This document shows, in pieces, positions 17,093 to 24,722 of a stretch of 26,486 nucleotides of DNA. The stretch's first letter is position 1. Each line of letters opens with the position of its first letter. The notes under the pieces were generated by a model. The model was not told the DNA's origin. It worked only from the letters and a program-made list of their open reading frames with translations, and searched no databases. Both the position numbers and the translations under genes were made by a program. Origin of the DNA: Pirum gemmata (taxonomy: Eukaryota > Opisthokonta > Ichthyosporea); NCBI GenBank assembly GCA_002812295.1, contig PDIN01000017.1, positions 1-26,486 on the forward strand. The letters are read 5' to 3'.

Positions 17093-17947
17093 GTCATCGT
17101 CATCATTATCCTCATCATTATCGTCATCATAATCGTCATCATAATCGTCATCGTCATCATTATCCTCATCATTATCGTCATCATAATCGTCATCATAATC
17201 GTCATCATAATCGTAGTCGGATTCATCTGTAGAAATTTCTCTATGTTTATACTTTTTATACTTTTTATACTTTTTATACTTTTTATACTTTTTATACTGT
17301 TTATACTGTTTATAATCACTACTACTACTACTAGAATCACTACTACTACTAGAATCATTAGAATCACTACTACTACTAGAATCACTACTACTACTAGAAT
17401 CATTAGAATCACTACTAGAATCACTACTAGAATCACTACTAGAATCACTACTAGAATCACTACTAGAATCACTACTAGAATCACTACTAGAATCACTCGA
17501 ATGAATATCTATTTTTTCATACAAATTCGAAATATCACCCTGGATATATGAAAGATTAGATTGTAACTCTTTTAACAAAGACATTACTTCACCTGTATTG
17601 GTCTTTTCGAAATCCTCGGTCTTTTCGAAATCCTCTGTCTTTTCGAAATCCTCGGTCTTTTCGAAATCCTCGGTCTTTTCGAAATCCTCGGTCTTTTCGA
17701 AATCCTCGGTCTTTTCGAAATCCTCGGTCTTTTCGAAATCCTTGGTCTTTTCTAAATCCTTGGTCTCCTTGGTCTCCTTAGAACGACGTTTACTTCGAAG
17801 ATTATAGTCGAAAGATGATGTTGAATCATCATGTTTTCGTTTCAAAAAATCACTCTTCATTTTATAGTTATTGACAAGTTGGTCTAAGTGGATAAGGGCA
17901 GCCGGTATAAAAGTAAATATTGTTGAATTAGAATTTTCTGTATTCAT
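15281..17947 (-). CDS. Lon-family AAA+ ATPase without peptidase domain
   Basis: An 888-aa protein. Residues about 580-800 match the Lon ATPase module: a Lon-type lead-in (LDKELYGLHRAKEQILVYMY), Walker A GPSGIGKT at 607-614, GGLTTPETLNGHDLTFVGSQPG, Walker B with D674-E675 (IIFLDEVDK), LLHILDPEQNKDYRDNYLG, and the lid with NKGVRKLKHWVENM. In Lon proteases a Ser-Lys peptidase domain follows, but here only about 90 residues remain, Asn/Asp-rich and lacking the PxDGPSAG block. So it is probably an unfoldase or chaperone. Residues 55-330 are low complexity: EDFEKT units, Ser-Asp units, KKY units, then long poly-Asp; residues 350-390 are Lys-rich. The N-terminal substrate domain of Lon is absent or replaced. 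Confidence 0.88.
17038..17495 (-). repeat. Poly-Asp, Lys-Tyr and Ser-Asp coding repeats in the Lon-like gene
   Basis: Stacked arrays: GAC/GAT codons (17038-17222), a Lys-Lys-Tyr array (about 17250-17310), and 12-nt Ser/Asp units (about 17316-17495). All stay in frame on the minus strand. Confidence 0.85.
17601..17762 (-). repeat. 18-nt in-frame repeat (Glu-Asp-Phe-Glu-Lys-Thr)
   Basis: About nine nearly identical 18-bp units near the 5' end of the Lon-like gene, with only a C/T or G/T change between copies. Confidence 0.9.
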
Positions 17948-18015
17948 AACAAAATTTTAAAATCCTTTAAAGTACTTTAACTTTCTTTTTAATTTAATTT
18001 TTTTTATATATATAT

Positions 18016-18023
18016 TCAATTTT
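18016..18023 (-). promoter_or_regulatory. Candidate early-type promoter motif AAAATTGA
   Basis: On the minus strand AAAATTGA lies about 69 nt upstream of the Lon-like ATG at 17947. This octamer is the established mimivirus early promoter core, usually 50-110 nt upstream of the start. It is the only intergenic copy I found in the window. In such AT-rich DNA one match could be chance. Confidence 0.4.
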
Positions 18024-18088
18024 TTTTTTAATTTTTCTCTTTCTCTCTTAAAAAAAAAATTAAATAAAAAAGTTTTCAAAAAAAAAAA

Positions 18089-19483
18089 ATGAGTGAAAAG
18101 TACAATAAACTTTACAATTTAATATATGAAAACCTATTCTCTAATTCAGAAAAAACATGGCCGTTAGGAAAAGTTAATGAAGGAAAACTTTCATATACAT
18201 GTCATCATTTATGCAAGCAAGTGTTCAAGGATAGCGATGTCGAAAACAACGACCAAATTTGGACCAGTGATTTTTGGAGTAAAAAAGTACGACCGTTGAT
18301 GATTAAAACCATGATCCCACCAGGAGAAAGCGTAGGGATTACCTGTGGGCAATCTTTGGGTGAAAAACAAACTCAGTCTACTTTAAATAGTTTCCATAGT
18401 GCCGGGTTAACAATCAAAACGGTAGTCACTGGAGTGCCGAGATTTTCTGAGCTTATGTCGGCCACCAAAGAACCAAAAGGGTTAAACATGTTGGCCGAAG
18501 TCAACGAACATTTCCCGGAACCTTTCCATCCCGAACAATTACGGAAGCGGATTAAGTACTGTCTAAAACAAATATTGGTCAAGGACATATTGAATAGTTA
18601 CAATTTTAAAATAGTAACTAAAAATAAAGCCCACTTATGGTACAATGCCGCCCGTCTTATGTATAATAAAAAAAGCAAGTTTAATACTAGGGTTGTTTGT
18701 ATTTTTGAAGTGGATCAAAAAATGTTATATTTCAATGACTTAACAATAGCCATAGTAGCGCAAGCCATTGAAGAGGAGTTCATGGACATGGTAGCACTAC
18801 CAAGTCCTAATTGTCTTTCCGAATTGCATTTGTTTTGGCGGGTACTTCCTAATGAATTTATTGAAAATCCTATAGAGTTTCATACTTTTCTTTACAATGT
18901 CATTATCCCGAAAATCATGAATATCCAAGTATGTGGAATAAAAGGGTTAAAAGACTACCTTTTTGAATACAACTCCGAGACTGGACGAGTGAAATTGATG
19001 ATAGAAGGGTCCAACTTAATTGAAATGTTAAATTGTCCTTTATTCGATTCTACTACTATTATTTCTAATAATATGTGGGAAATATATCATGAACTCGGCT
19101 ATGAAGCTTCTCGTCAATATTTAATTAATGAATTTTCTAACGTGCTTAATTCGGATGGCTCTAATATCGATCATGCCCACATTCAACTTTTGGTCGATGT
19201 TATGTGTAGCACTGGTAATATTACTTCCATTAGCAGGTACGGTACGAGAACCAAAGATTCCCCCATGGCTAGAGCTAGTTTTGAAGAGTCGTTAGATAAC
19301 TTTTTAAGAGCAGCCATATTTGGAGAAAAAGATAATGGCGATAGTGTAAGTGCAAGTGTGATGTTGGCTAAATTAAGCAAAACCGGGACCGGGTTTTGTG
19401 AAGTTCGGATGGATTGTGTCCCGGACACTATAACTAATATAGTAGAAAATTTTAATGAAAAATGTTTGTCTAAGTTACCTTGA
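18089..19483 (+). CDS. rpb1: RNA polymerase largest subunit, C-terminal part (A''-like fragment)
   Basis: A 464-aa free-standing piece of the Rpb1/beta' subunit. Residues 78-106 contain the trigger-loop block (PGESVGITCGQSLGE then TLNSFHSAG); the catalytic trigger-loop residues L99, N100 and H103 are kept. GVPRFSELM follows, and near the end the block SPMARASFEESLDNFLRAAIFGE with GTGFCEVRMD matches the end of the conserved core. No CTD heptads follow. About 78 residues precede the PGE block, so the cut is close to where archaeal A' and A'' are separated. The ATG follows an A-rich leader and upstream is the divergent Lon-like gene, so the rest of the subunit must be encoded elsewhere. Some consensus positions are altered (EKQTQ for EPATQ). 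Confidence 0.92.
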   Translation: MSEKYNKLYNLIYENLFSNSEKTWPLGKVNEGKLSYTCHHLCKQVFKDSDVENNDQIWTSDFWSKKVRPLMIKTMIPPGESVGITCGQSLGEKQTQSTLNSFHSAGLTIKTVVTGVPRFSELMSATKEPKGLNMLAEVNEHFPEPFHPEQLRKRIKYCLKQILVKDILNSYNFKIVTKNKAHLWYNAARLMYNKKSKFNTRVVCIFEVDQKMLYFNDLTIAIVAQAIEEEFMDMVALPSPNCLSELHLFWRVLPNEFIENPIEFHTFLYNVIIPKIMNIQVCGIKGLKDYLFEYNSETGRVKLMIEGSNLIEMLNCPLFDSTTIISNNMWEIYHELGYEASRQYLINEFSNVLNSDGSNIDHAHIQLLVDVMCSTGNITSISRYGTRTKDSPMARASFEESLDNFLRAAIFGEKDNGDSVSASVMLAKLSKTGTGFCEVRMDCVPDTITNIVENFNEKCLSKLP

Positions 19484-19531
19484 TTTAAAGACAATGTATT
19501 GATGAATAAAAAAAAATAAAAAAAATAAAAA

Positions 19532-20128
19532 ATGAGTAGTAGTAATAAAAATAAAAATAATGATCTTACCGAAATCCCAATCCAAATTGAAAGACCAGGG
19601 ATTCTAGAAGAAGAATTAAACGAACATACAGATGAAATAAGCCTAGACGATGTTGATCCTAAAAATAAACCCCACCAAGATGGTTGGAACGACATTAACC
19701 ATTCCTTGTTGCAAAAAATGTACAAGGTAGTCAAAAAACGTTCAGGGGAAACTTCTAAAGCTAGTGATACATTCAAATTTAAAAATAAATGGAGTTTTAT
19801 TGGAATTACTAGTTACATGACCTTAGTATCAATAGTTAGTTTTATAGGCGTTAACGACGGATTATCAGATAATCAAAAGAACGGGTTTTTGATTGCCTCA
19901 GGTGTCGGAAGTTTAATAGGGTCGGCAATGTTAACAATATATCAAAATCAACAATATCCCAAGAAGGATACCATGAATTCGGTCATGTCCAATTTGTTTT
20001 TTAGCTTACAAACTGACCTGCAAACCTTAATATATAGCCCAACTGATGCCAGAGGTCAAGCTAATCAAGTTATAACCCGGCAACAAAAAAATATGAGTGT
20101 AATTGAAGCCATATCTTATAATGTATAA
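19532..20128 (+). CDS. Two-helix membrane protein, possibly SLATT/DUF4231-like
   Basis: A 198-aa protein. The N-terminal 50 residues are polar and acidic. Residues 50-86 (DGWNDINHSLLQKMYKVVKKRS...) form an amphipathic helix, followed by two hydrophobic segments at 88-107 and 118-137 separated by a short polar loop (GVNDGLSDNQKN), then a helical C-terminus. This arrangement of helix, hairpin of two membrane helices and C-terminal helix is like SLATT/DUF4231 proteins, which form membrane assemblies; sequence identity to the family cannot be checked here. An A-rich leader precedes the ATG. Function unknown. Confidence 0.7.
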   Translation: MSSSNKNKNNDLTEIPIQIERPGILEEELNEHTDEISLDDVDPKNKPHQDGWNDINHSLLQKMYKVVKKRSGETSKASDTFKFKNKWSFIGITSYMTLVSIVSFIGVNDGLSDNQKNGFLIASGVGSLIGSAMLTIYQNQQYPKKDTMNSVMSNLFFSLQTDLQTLIYSPTDARGQANQVITRQQKNMSVIEAISYNV

Positions 20129-20173
20129 TGTATATTATTATGTGAATAATTAATTATGAATAATAATAATAAC

Positions 20174-20235
20174 TACTCAAGACTAAATAATAATAATAAT
20201 AATAATTACTCAAGACTAAATAATAATAATAATAA
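20174..20235 (+). repeat. 33-bp tandem repeat, two copies
   Basis: Units beginning TACTCAAGACTAAATAATAA start at 20174 and 20207, each ending in an (AAT)n tail. They lie in the gap between the membrane protein and the glycosyltransferase gene. Confidence 0.85.
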
Positions 20236-20285
20236 CAATAATGTAATCATTTTCTATTTAAAAAATATATTCAATAACAAATAAA

Positions 20286-22604
20286 ATGACCTTAACCCAT
20301 TCAACCAATCGAAACTCGATAGATGTTTTAAATTATACTATAAAATACTTTCCCTACAGTGTAGATCACCACCTACAATGGTTACAAAACGTTTTTGCCT
20401 TAATTGATGATAATAAAGGAAATCAATACACAGGAAAAGATAATGTAATTGTATCTAAAATTCAACTGTTATTGTTGTATTGCAAAAATCGTATTGTTAA
20501 TAAAACTTGCTTGGAGTATTTACATAAATATTTTACGCTAGTTAAACCGGAAGAGATGGTTGCCAGTGTTTTTTTACTTAACCCTCCCAATCTTAATATT
20601 GGATTACTTCCCAAATTAATTACTATTACCATGACTACTTGCAAACGCTTTTCTAATTTTCAAAAAACGGTAGTGGCAATGGTCAAAAATATCACGGATT
20701 TATCCTTGGTCAATGAATGGTTGGTTGTGGACGATAATAGCACCCACGAAGACCGTTTGAAAATGGAAAAGAAGTTTCCTTTCATACGCTTTATTTGGAA
20801 AAAGGCCTCGGAAAAAGGCCATGCTAAAAGTATGAACATCATTCTTAAAGAAATAAAAACTCCCTTCATATTTCACATGGAAGATGATTGGCAAATAATT
20901 ATGAAAAATAACTACATGTCTCTTTGTCTACATGTTCTCAATCAGAAGCAAAATAGTTATGGACAATGTTTATTAAACCAACATTACACCGAGACTTTAG
21001 AAGATATGCATGTAGATGGTGGTAATTATTGCTTAACTAGTTCCTCTAACTCTTGTAAAAATTTTGTTTACATTGAACACGTCCATGACTACAAAGCCCA
21101 CCATTATTGCAATAGTCATTATTGGCCTCATTTTAGTCTACGACCAGGTATGTGGAATTTGGGATTAATTAAAGAGAAATTTGGTCCCGATTTATCTTTT
21201 GATGAAAATCCAATGAGCCATTTTGAAATGGGGTTTGCCCGTCAATACTACTTTAAACATAAACTAAAAACAACCTTTCTACCTGGTATTAACTCCATAC
21301 ATACAGGACGACTTACTTCCCAAAGGTTTGATGACCATCGTCCTAATGCTTATAATCTAAATCATCAGGCTCAATTCGGTATAGAAAAAGTAGATGATAA
21401 AGAAGTAGAAAAAGTAAATGATAAAGAAGTAGAAAAAGTAAATGATAAAGAAGTAGAAAAAGTAGAAAAAGTAGAAAAAGTAAATGATAAAGAAGTAGAA
21501 AAAGTAGAAGAAGTAGAAAAAGTAGAAAAAATAGAAAAAAATGAATTTATTATTAATCGGGAAAAAAGTAATTTTATTATAGTCAACTTGTTGGAACGGA
21601 CCGACAGGAAACAAAATATGATGCAACAACTCAAGATGAAGGGTACTGACTTAACTAATATTAACATAAGTTTTTATCCTGCTGTTAATGGCAAAAACAT
21701 AGTGACCAATCATCAATTTTTTCAAATTTTTGACACCAACGACTACAATTATCGTCACGGGATAGTAGGGTGTGCATTGTCCCATCTCGATATTTGGTTC
21801 ACCTTGGCTACCGAATTTTCATCATTACCATACTTAATTATCCTAGAAGACGATGTCGTTTTAAATAAAAAATTAAATGAAATATCGGCCTTTGTAGACA
21901 AGGCCTTTTCAGTAAGCAATTTTGATATTTTATTCTTAAGTCATTTTCCAAGAAATAATGTTATTGATAGTAATAATAATCACTTGAACAGTGTGCAATT
22001 GTTTCAACAAACTGCATTTCAATCATTACAAACATCATTGGGTGGTACAATAGCCTATGTCATTACCCCCAAGGGTGCAACAAAAATGATACAGTTTATT
22101 GAAAAACATGGTATGACTAATGCCATTGACACTATGATGCAAAAGGCTGGTGATTATTTAAATTTATGTTATGTTAACCCTGCTTCTATACTGCTTCATT
22201 CCGAATGTTACACGGGTACCAACGCCGGGACTTTAGATTCCGACATCCAGTTTAATTTTGAAAACCATTTTGTTCAAATTTCAGAAAGACTAACCAAAGA
22301 ACTAAATTTTTACCGACATAACTTCGGTCCGGCTATAGTGGATTCCATGGATTCCGTCTTTGTCTACAAAAAGAAAAATCTTATTCCATTATTAAATGAA
22401 TCCCCAGAAGAATGGCCCATTGTTTACACGGTGGGTCTGGATGTTTTAATAGCGTTTAATATGACTTTACTCAACCAATTCCATATAAGCAATGAATTAA
22501 TAACAAAGGTACAAAAAGAAAAACACAGCCATAAACTAATACAAGACATGACACAAATTAGTAAACAAGATTTGCTTAATTTTAAGAAAATTATTAATAT
22601 ATAA
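20286..22604 (+). CDS. Two-domain glycosyltransferase (GT2-like plus GT25)
   Basis: A 772-aa protein with two transferase domains. The N-terminal domain (about 110-340) is GT-A like: LITITMTTCKRFSNFQKT, WLVVDDNST and the metal-binding EDD at 199-201 (HMEDDWQ). A charged Lys-Val-Glu/Asp repeat linker spans about 367-419. The C-terminal domain (about 425-690) is GT25: NFIIVNLLERTDRKQNM at its start, GCALSHLDIW, the EDD motif at 521-523 (ILEDDV), and GTIAYVITPKGA. GT25 includes procollagen galactosyltransferases and bacterial LPS galactosyltransferases; mimivirus uses a related domain on collagen. No signal or membrane segment is seen, so it probably acts in the virus factory cytoplasm. Donor and acceptor are not known. 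Confidence 0.87.
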   Translation: MTLTHSTNRNSIDVLNYTIKYFPYSVDHHLQWLQNVFALIDDNKGNQYTGKDNVIVSKIQLLLLYCKNRIVNKTCLEYLHKYFTLVKPEEMVASVFLLNPPNLNIGLLPKLITITMTTCKRFSNFQKTVVAMVKNITDLSLVNEWLVVDDNSTHEDRLKMEKKFPFIRFIWKKASEKGHAKSMNIILKEIKTPFIFHMEDDWQIIMKNNYMSLCLHVLNQKQNSYGQCLLNQHYTETLEDMHVDGGNYCLTSSSNSCKNFVYIEHVHDYKAHHYCNSHYWPHFSLRPGMWNLGLIKEKFGPDLSFDENPMSHFEMGFARQYYFKHKLKTTFLPGINSIHTGRLTSQRFDDHRPNAYNLNHQAQFGIEKVDDKEVEKVNDKEVEKVNDKEVEKVEKVEKVNDKEVEKVEEVEKVEKIEKNEFIINREKSNFIIVNLLERTDRKQNMMQQLKMKGTDLTNINISFYPAVNGKNIVTNHQFFQIFDTNDYNYRHGIVGCALSHLDIWFTLATEFSSLPYLIILEDDVVLNKKLNEISAFVDKAFSVSNFDILFLSHFPRNNVIDSNNNHLNSVQLFQQTAFQSLQTSLGGTIAYVITPKGATKMIQFIEKHGMTNAIDTMMQKAGDYLNLCYVNPASILLHSECYTGTNAGTLDSDIQFNFENHFVQISERLTKELNFYRHNFGPAIVDSMDSVFVYKKKNLIPLLNESPEEWPIVYTVGLDVLIAFNMTLLNQFHISNELITKVQKEKHSHKLIQDMTQISKQDLLNFKKIINI
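21384..21540 (+). repeat. In-frame Val-Glu-Lys/Asn-Asp-Lys-Glu linker repeat
   Basis: 24-nt and 9-nt A-rich units between the two glycosyltransferase domains; length variation here would alter only domain spacing. Confidence 0.85.
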
Positions 22605-22611
22605 AAAAAAT

Positions 22612-23421
22612 TTATTCAGATAATATTGCATAGGACTGTTGTATTTGTTTATCAAGTTTAAGTAGGCAACTTTCACATTGAAACCCTATACAATTAGGAC
22701 ATAATATACATTCTAAACAATCTATACAGTTTACACAAGCATGACATTGGTACTTATAACACTCTTTGACACACGCCTTACAGTCTTCGCATATTTCACA
22801 CCGCAAACATTGCTTTTTCCTAGGGCTCCCAATTTGCTCGTTGGTATCATCAAAGACTTCATTAAAGTATTTAAAAAAATCTACTATTAATATATTTGTG
22901 AATCTTACTTTTCTATTACATTCAAACACAAAAAGAGTAATATATTGCACGGTGTTGTTGTTTTCTAAAAAATTAAATTGAATTTTATAAAAGTTATACA
23001 ATGGTTGGTGAACAGCGATCCGAAAGCAAATATCTATAATCCTTAGAGAATTTAAAGTAATAGACACTGTTCCTTTTTGTAAAAAAATATATTCAAGAAG
23101 CGCTAGCCCGTACAAACAAACTAAACAGACTTCATTTTCGATATTGTTAGTGCCAATTAACTGTTCGTATTCACTGAATAGTTTATTTATAAATTGACAA
23201 TCAACTATTTGATTGATATTGATATCAAAGGATTTGATTAATGAAAATATACTTTTGATTTGGTTGAAAAAAGTTTCAAAATTTTCTGCGTCAAAGATGT
23301 CTAGAATTTTACAAAATATACAATTTTCATAGTCGTTACTATGTTTATGAGGCATCATAACCTTAATATTTTTAATTTGGGTATATTCATTTTTAGGGAT
23401 GTTTGTAATATCATCAATATT

Positions 23422-23424
<3 letters not shown>
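22612..23424 (-). CDS. Hypothetical protein with C-terminal cysteine array, 270 aa
   Basis: The first 200 residues are mostly helical, Phe/Ile-rich and unrecognised, with a lone C-x2-C (NCIFCK) near residue 36. Residues 206-253 hold 15 cysteines in 48 residues, mostly spaced every third residue (C-x2-C-x2-C), with Glu, Asp, Ile and Leu between. This could bind several zinc ions or form a metallothionein-like cluster, or be disulfide-bonded. It does not match RING, LIM or PHD spacing. The coding-strand 58-nt poly(A) directly before the ATG fixes the start. Only 7 nt separate its stop from the convergent glycosyltransferase gene. Confidence 0.72.

Positions 23425-23481
<57 letters not shown>
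23424..23481. repeat. 58-nt poly(T) on plus strand, poly(A) leader of minus-strand gene
   Basis: The T run begins with the last base of the CAT that encodes the minus-strand start codon and continues uninterrupted to 23481. Confidence 0.9.
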
Positions 23482-23485
<4 letters not shown>

Positions 23486-23552
23486 ATTTATTTTTTTGTT
23501 TTTTTTATATTGTTTTTTTTTGTTAAATAAAAGAACTAAAAAAAAACTAAAT

Positions 23553-24716
23553 ATGGGCTTTAAAGGAAAACGAAGTAAGTCAAAGTCTCCAAAGATAAAA
23601 AAGTCAAAGTCACCCGAGAAAAAAAAAGTTAAAACGACCCAGGTTAAAAGATCAAAGTCGGTTAATAAAATAAAAAAAAGTTTTAAAAAATCACCTGAAA
23701 CTGCTCAACAAATTGCTGCTAAAGCATCTAAAAGGGAAGCTTATGCTCAAAAACGTTCGGCCAAGAAACTTTTAAAAAAAGAAAAAGCTCAAATAAGAAG
23801 ATCTAACCAACAAAAGAAATTACAACAAAGACGAGAAGAAAAGAGACAAAGAAAAATAGCCGAAGCCGAATCCGAAGAGTCCGAAGAGTCCGGACCCGAT
23901 ACTTTAGTTCCAGCGCCTACACCAATCTACACTGATTTAAAAGATAATTTTGAACCAGTAGATGCTGGTGTTTTTTCTAATCCTACTAGTTTGGAGGATG
24001 TACCATCAATAAAAGAAAAAAGTGAGGAAGAAATTTTAGCCGAAGTACAACGTCAAAAAAACATGGAAGAACAAAAGGCTGAACGAAAAAGATTAGCTAG
24101 GAATAGGGCTTTGAGGCAAATAGAGCAAAACCGTATTATACGAGCCGAGAAAAAACAAGAAAATGCAACAAGGAAACACAATAAAAAAAATTTAAAAGAG
24201 ATAACTAGACTTGTTAATGATTTTTATAATAGTATTATGGAATCTCAAGTTACCACAGATATCAAAAGTTTACTAGAACAATACCAATCGTTTTACAACG
24301 ATTATAATTCCTTTATAAATATTTTAAATACAAGTTGGGATGATGAACAAAAAAATGATTTTGAAAAGAAAATAAGATTAGCGTTAACACCATTGTATAT
24401 ATCATTATTGAACTCAAATTCTCATGATGACAACATAAAACAAGATTTTATTAAACAATTTAATGAAAATATTACAGTACCCTTTACCTTCTATTTTAAC
24501 AGGGAATTAAAAAATAAATGCTTACAAAACGCTCTTCCTAACGTCTCTTGGTTTGAAGATGCAAACATTAATAACAATTTTGGTGTTTGTTATGACAATG
24601 ATACACAATCTATTAATTTAAATGAATTCGAGCCTTTTAGTTCCGGAGAGGAATCGGGATTGGACAATAATAATGATGTTGGCGACCTCGGCTTCTGGTC
24701 TTACAAATATCTTTAA
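23553..24716 (+). CDS. Basic coiled-coil protein with SPKK-like N-terminus
   Basis: I use the ATG at 23553 (387 aa); the upstream in-frame ATG at 23496 only adds Phe-rich translation of the T-rich leader. Residues 1-55 are very Lys/Ser/Pro-rich with KSKSP and KSPEKKK motifs, resembling histone H1-type SPKK DNA-binding or phosphorylation sites. About 60-110 form a highly charged helix (Lys/Arg/Gln/Glu), then an EESEESG acidic patch. A second charged helix (about 165-225) probably is a coiled coil. The C-terminal 160 residues are better mixed and may fold. No enzyme motif seen. DNA packaging or a scaffold role is plausible but unproven. Ends 6 nt from the convergent next gene. Confidence 0.68.
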   Translation: MGFKGKRSKSKSPKIKKSKSPEKKKVKTTQVKRSKSVNKIKKSFKKSPETAQQIAAKASKREAYAQKRSAKKLLKKEKAQIRRSNQQKKLQQRREEKRQRKIAEAESEESEESGPDTLVPAPTPIYTDLKDNFEPVDAGVFSNPTSLEDVPSIKEKSEEEILAEVQRQKNMEEQKAERKRLARNRALRQIEQNRIIRAEKKQENATRKHNKKNLKEITRLVNDFYNSIMESQVTTDIKSLLEQYQSFYNDYNSFINILNTSWDDEQKNDFEKKIRLALTPLYISLLNSNSHDDNIKQDFIKQFNENITVPFTFYFNRELKNKCLQNALPNVSWFEDANINNNFGVCYDNDTQSINLNEFEPFSSGEESGLDNNNDVGDLGFWSYKYL

Positions 24717-24722
24717 ATAAAG

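Noticed and set aside
17011-17551. Ile/Met/Thr-rich frames on both strands
   Set aside because: They are out-of-frame readings of the Asp and Ser-Asp arrays in the Lon-like gene.
17601-17762. Possible CRISPR-like array
   Set aside because: Units are contiguous 18-bp repeats without unique spacers and encode EDFEKT in frame.
20145-20156. Perfect palindrome ATAATTAATTAT after the membrane protein stop
   Set aside because: It has no loop and is easily made by chance in such AT-rich DNA, so I do not call it a terminator.
23496-23552. Upstream in-frame ATG for the basic coiled-coil protein
   Set aside because: It reads a T-rich leader as Phe and Leu; the start at 23553 gives a normal basic N-terminus.
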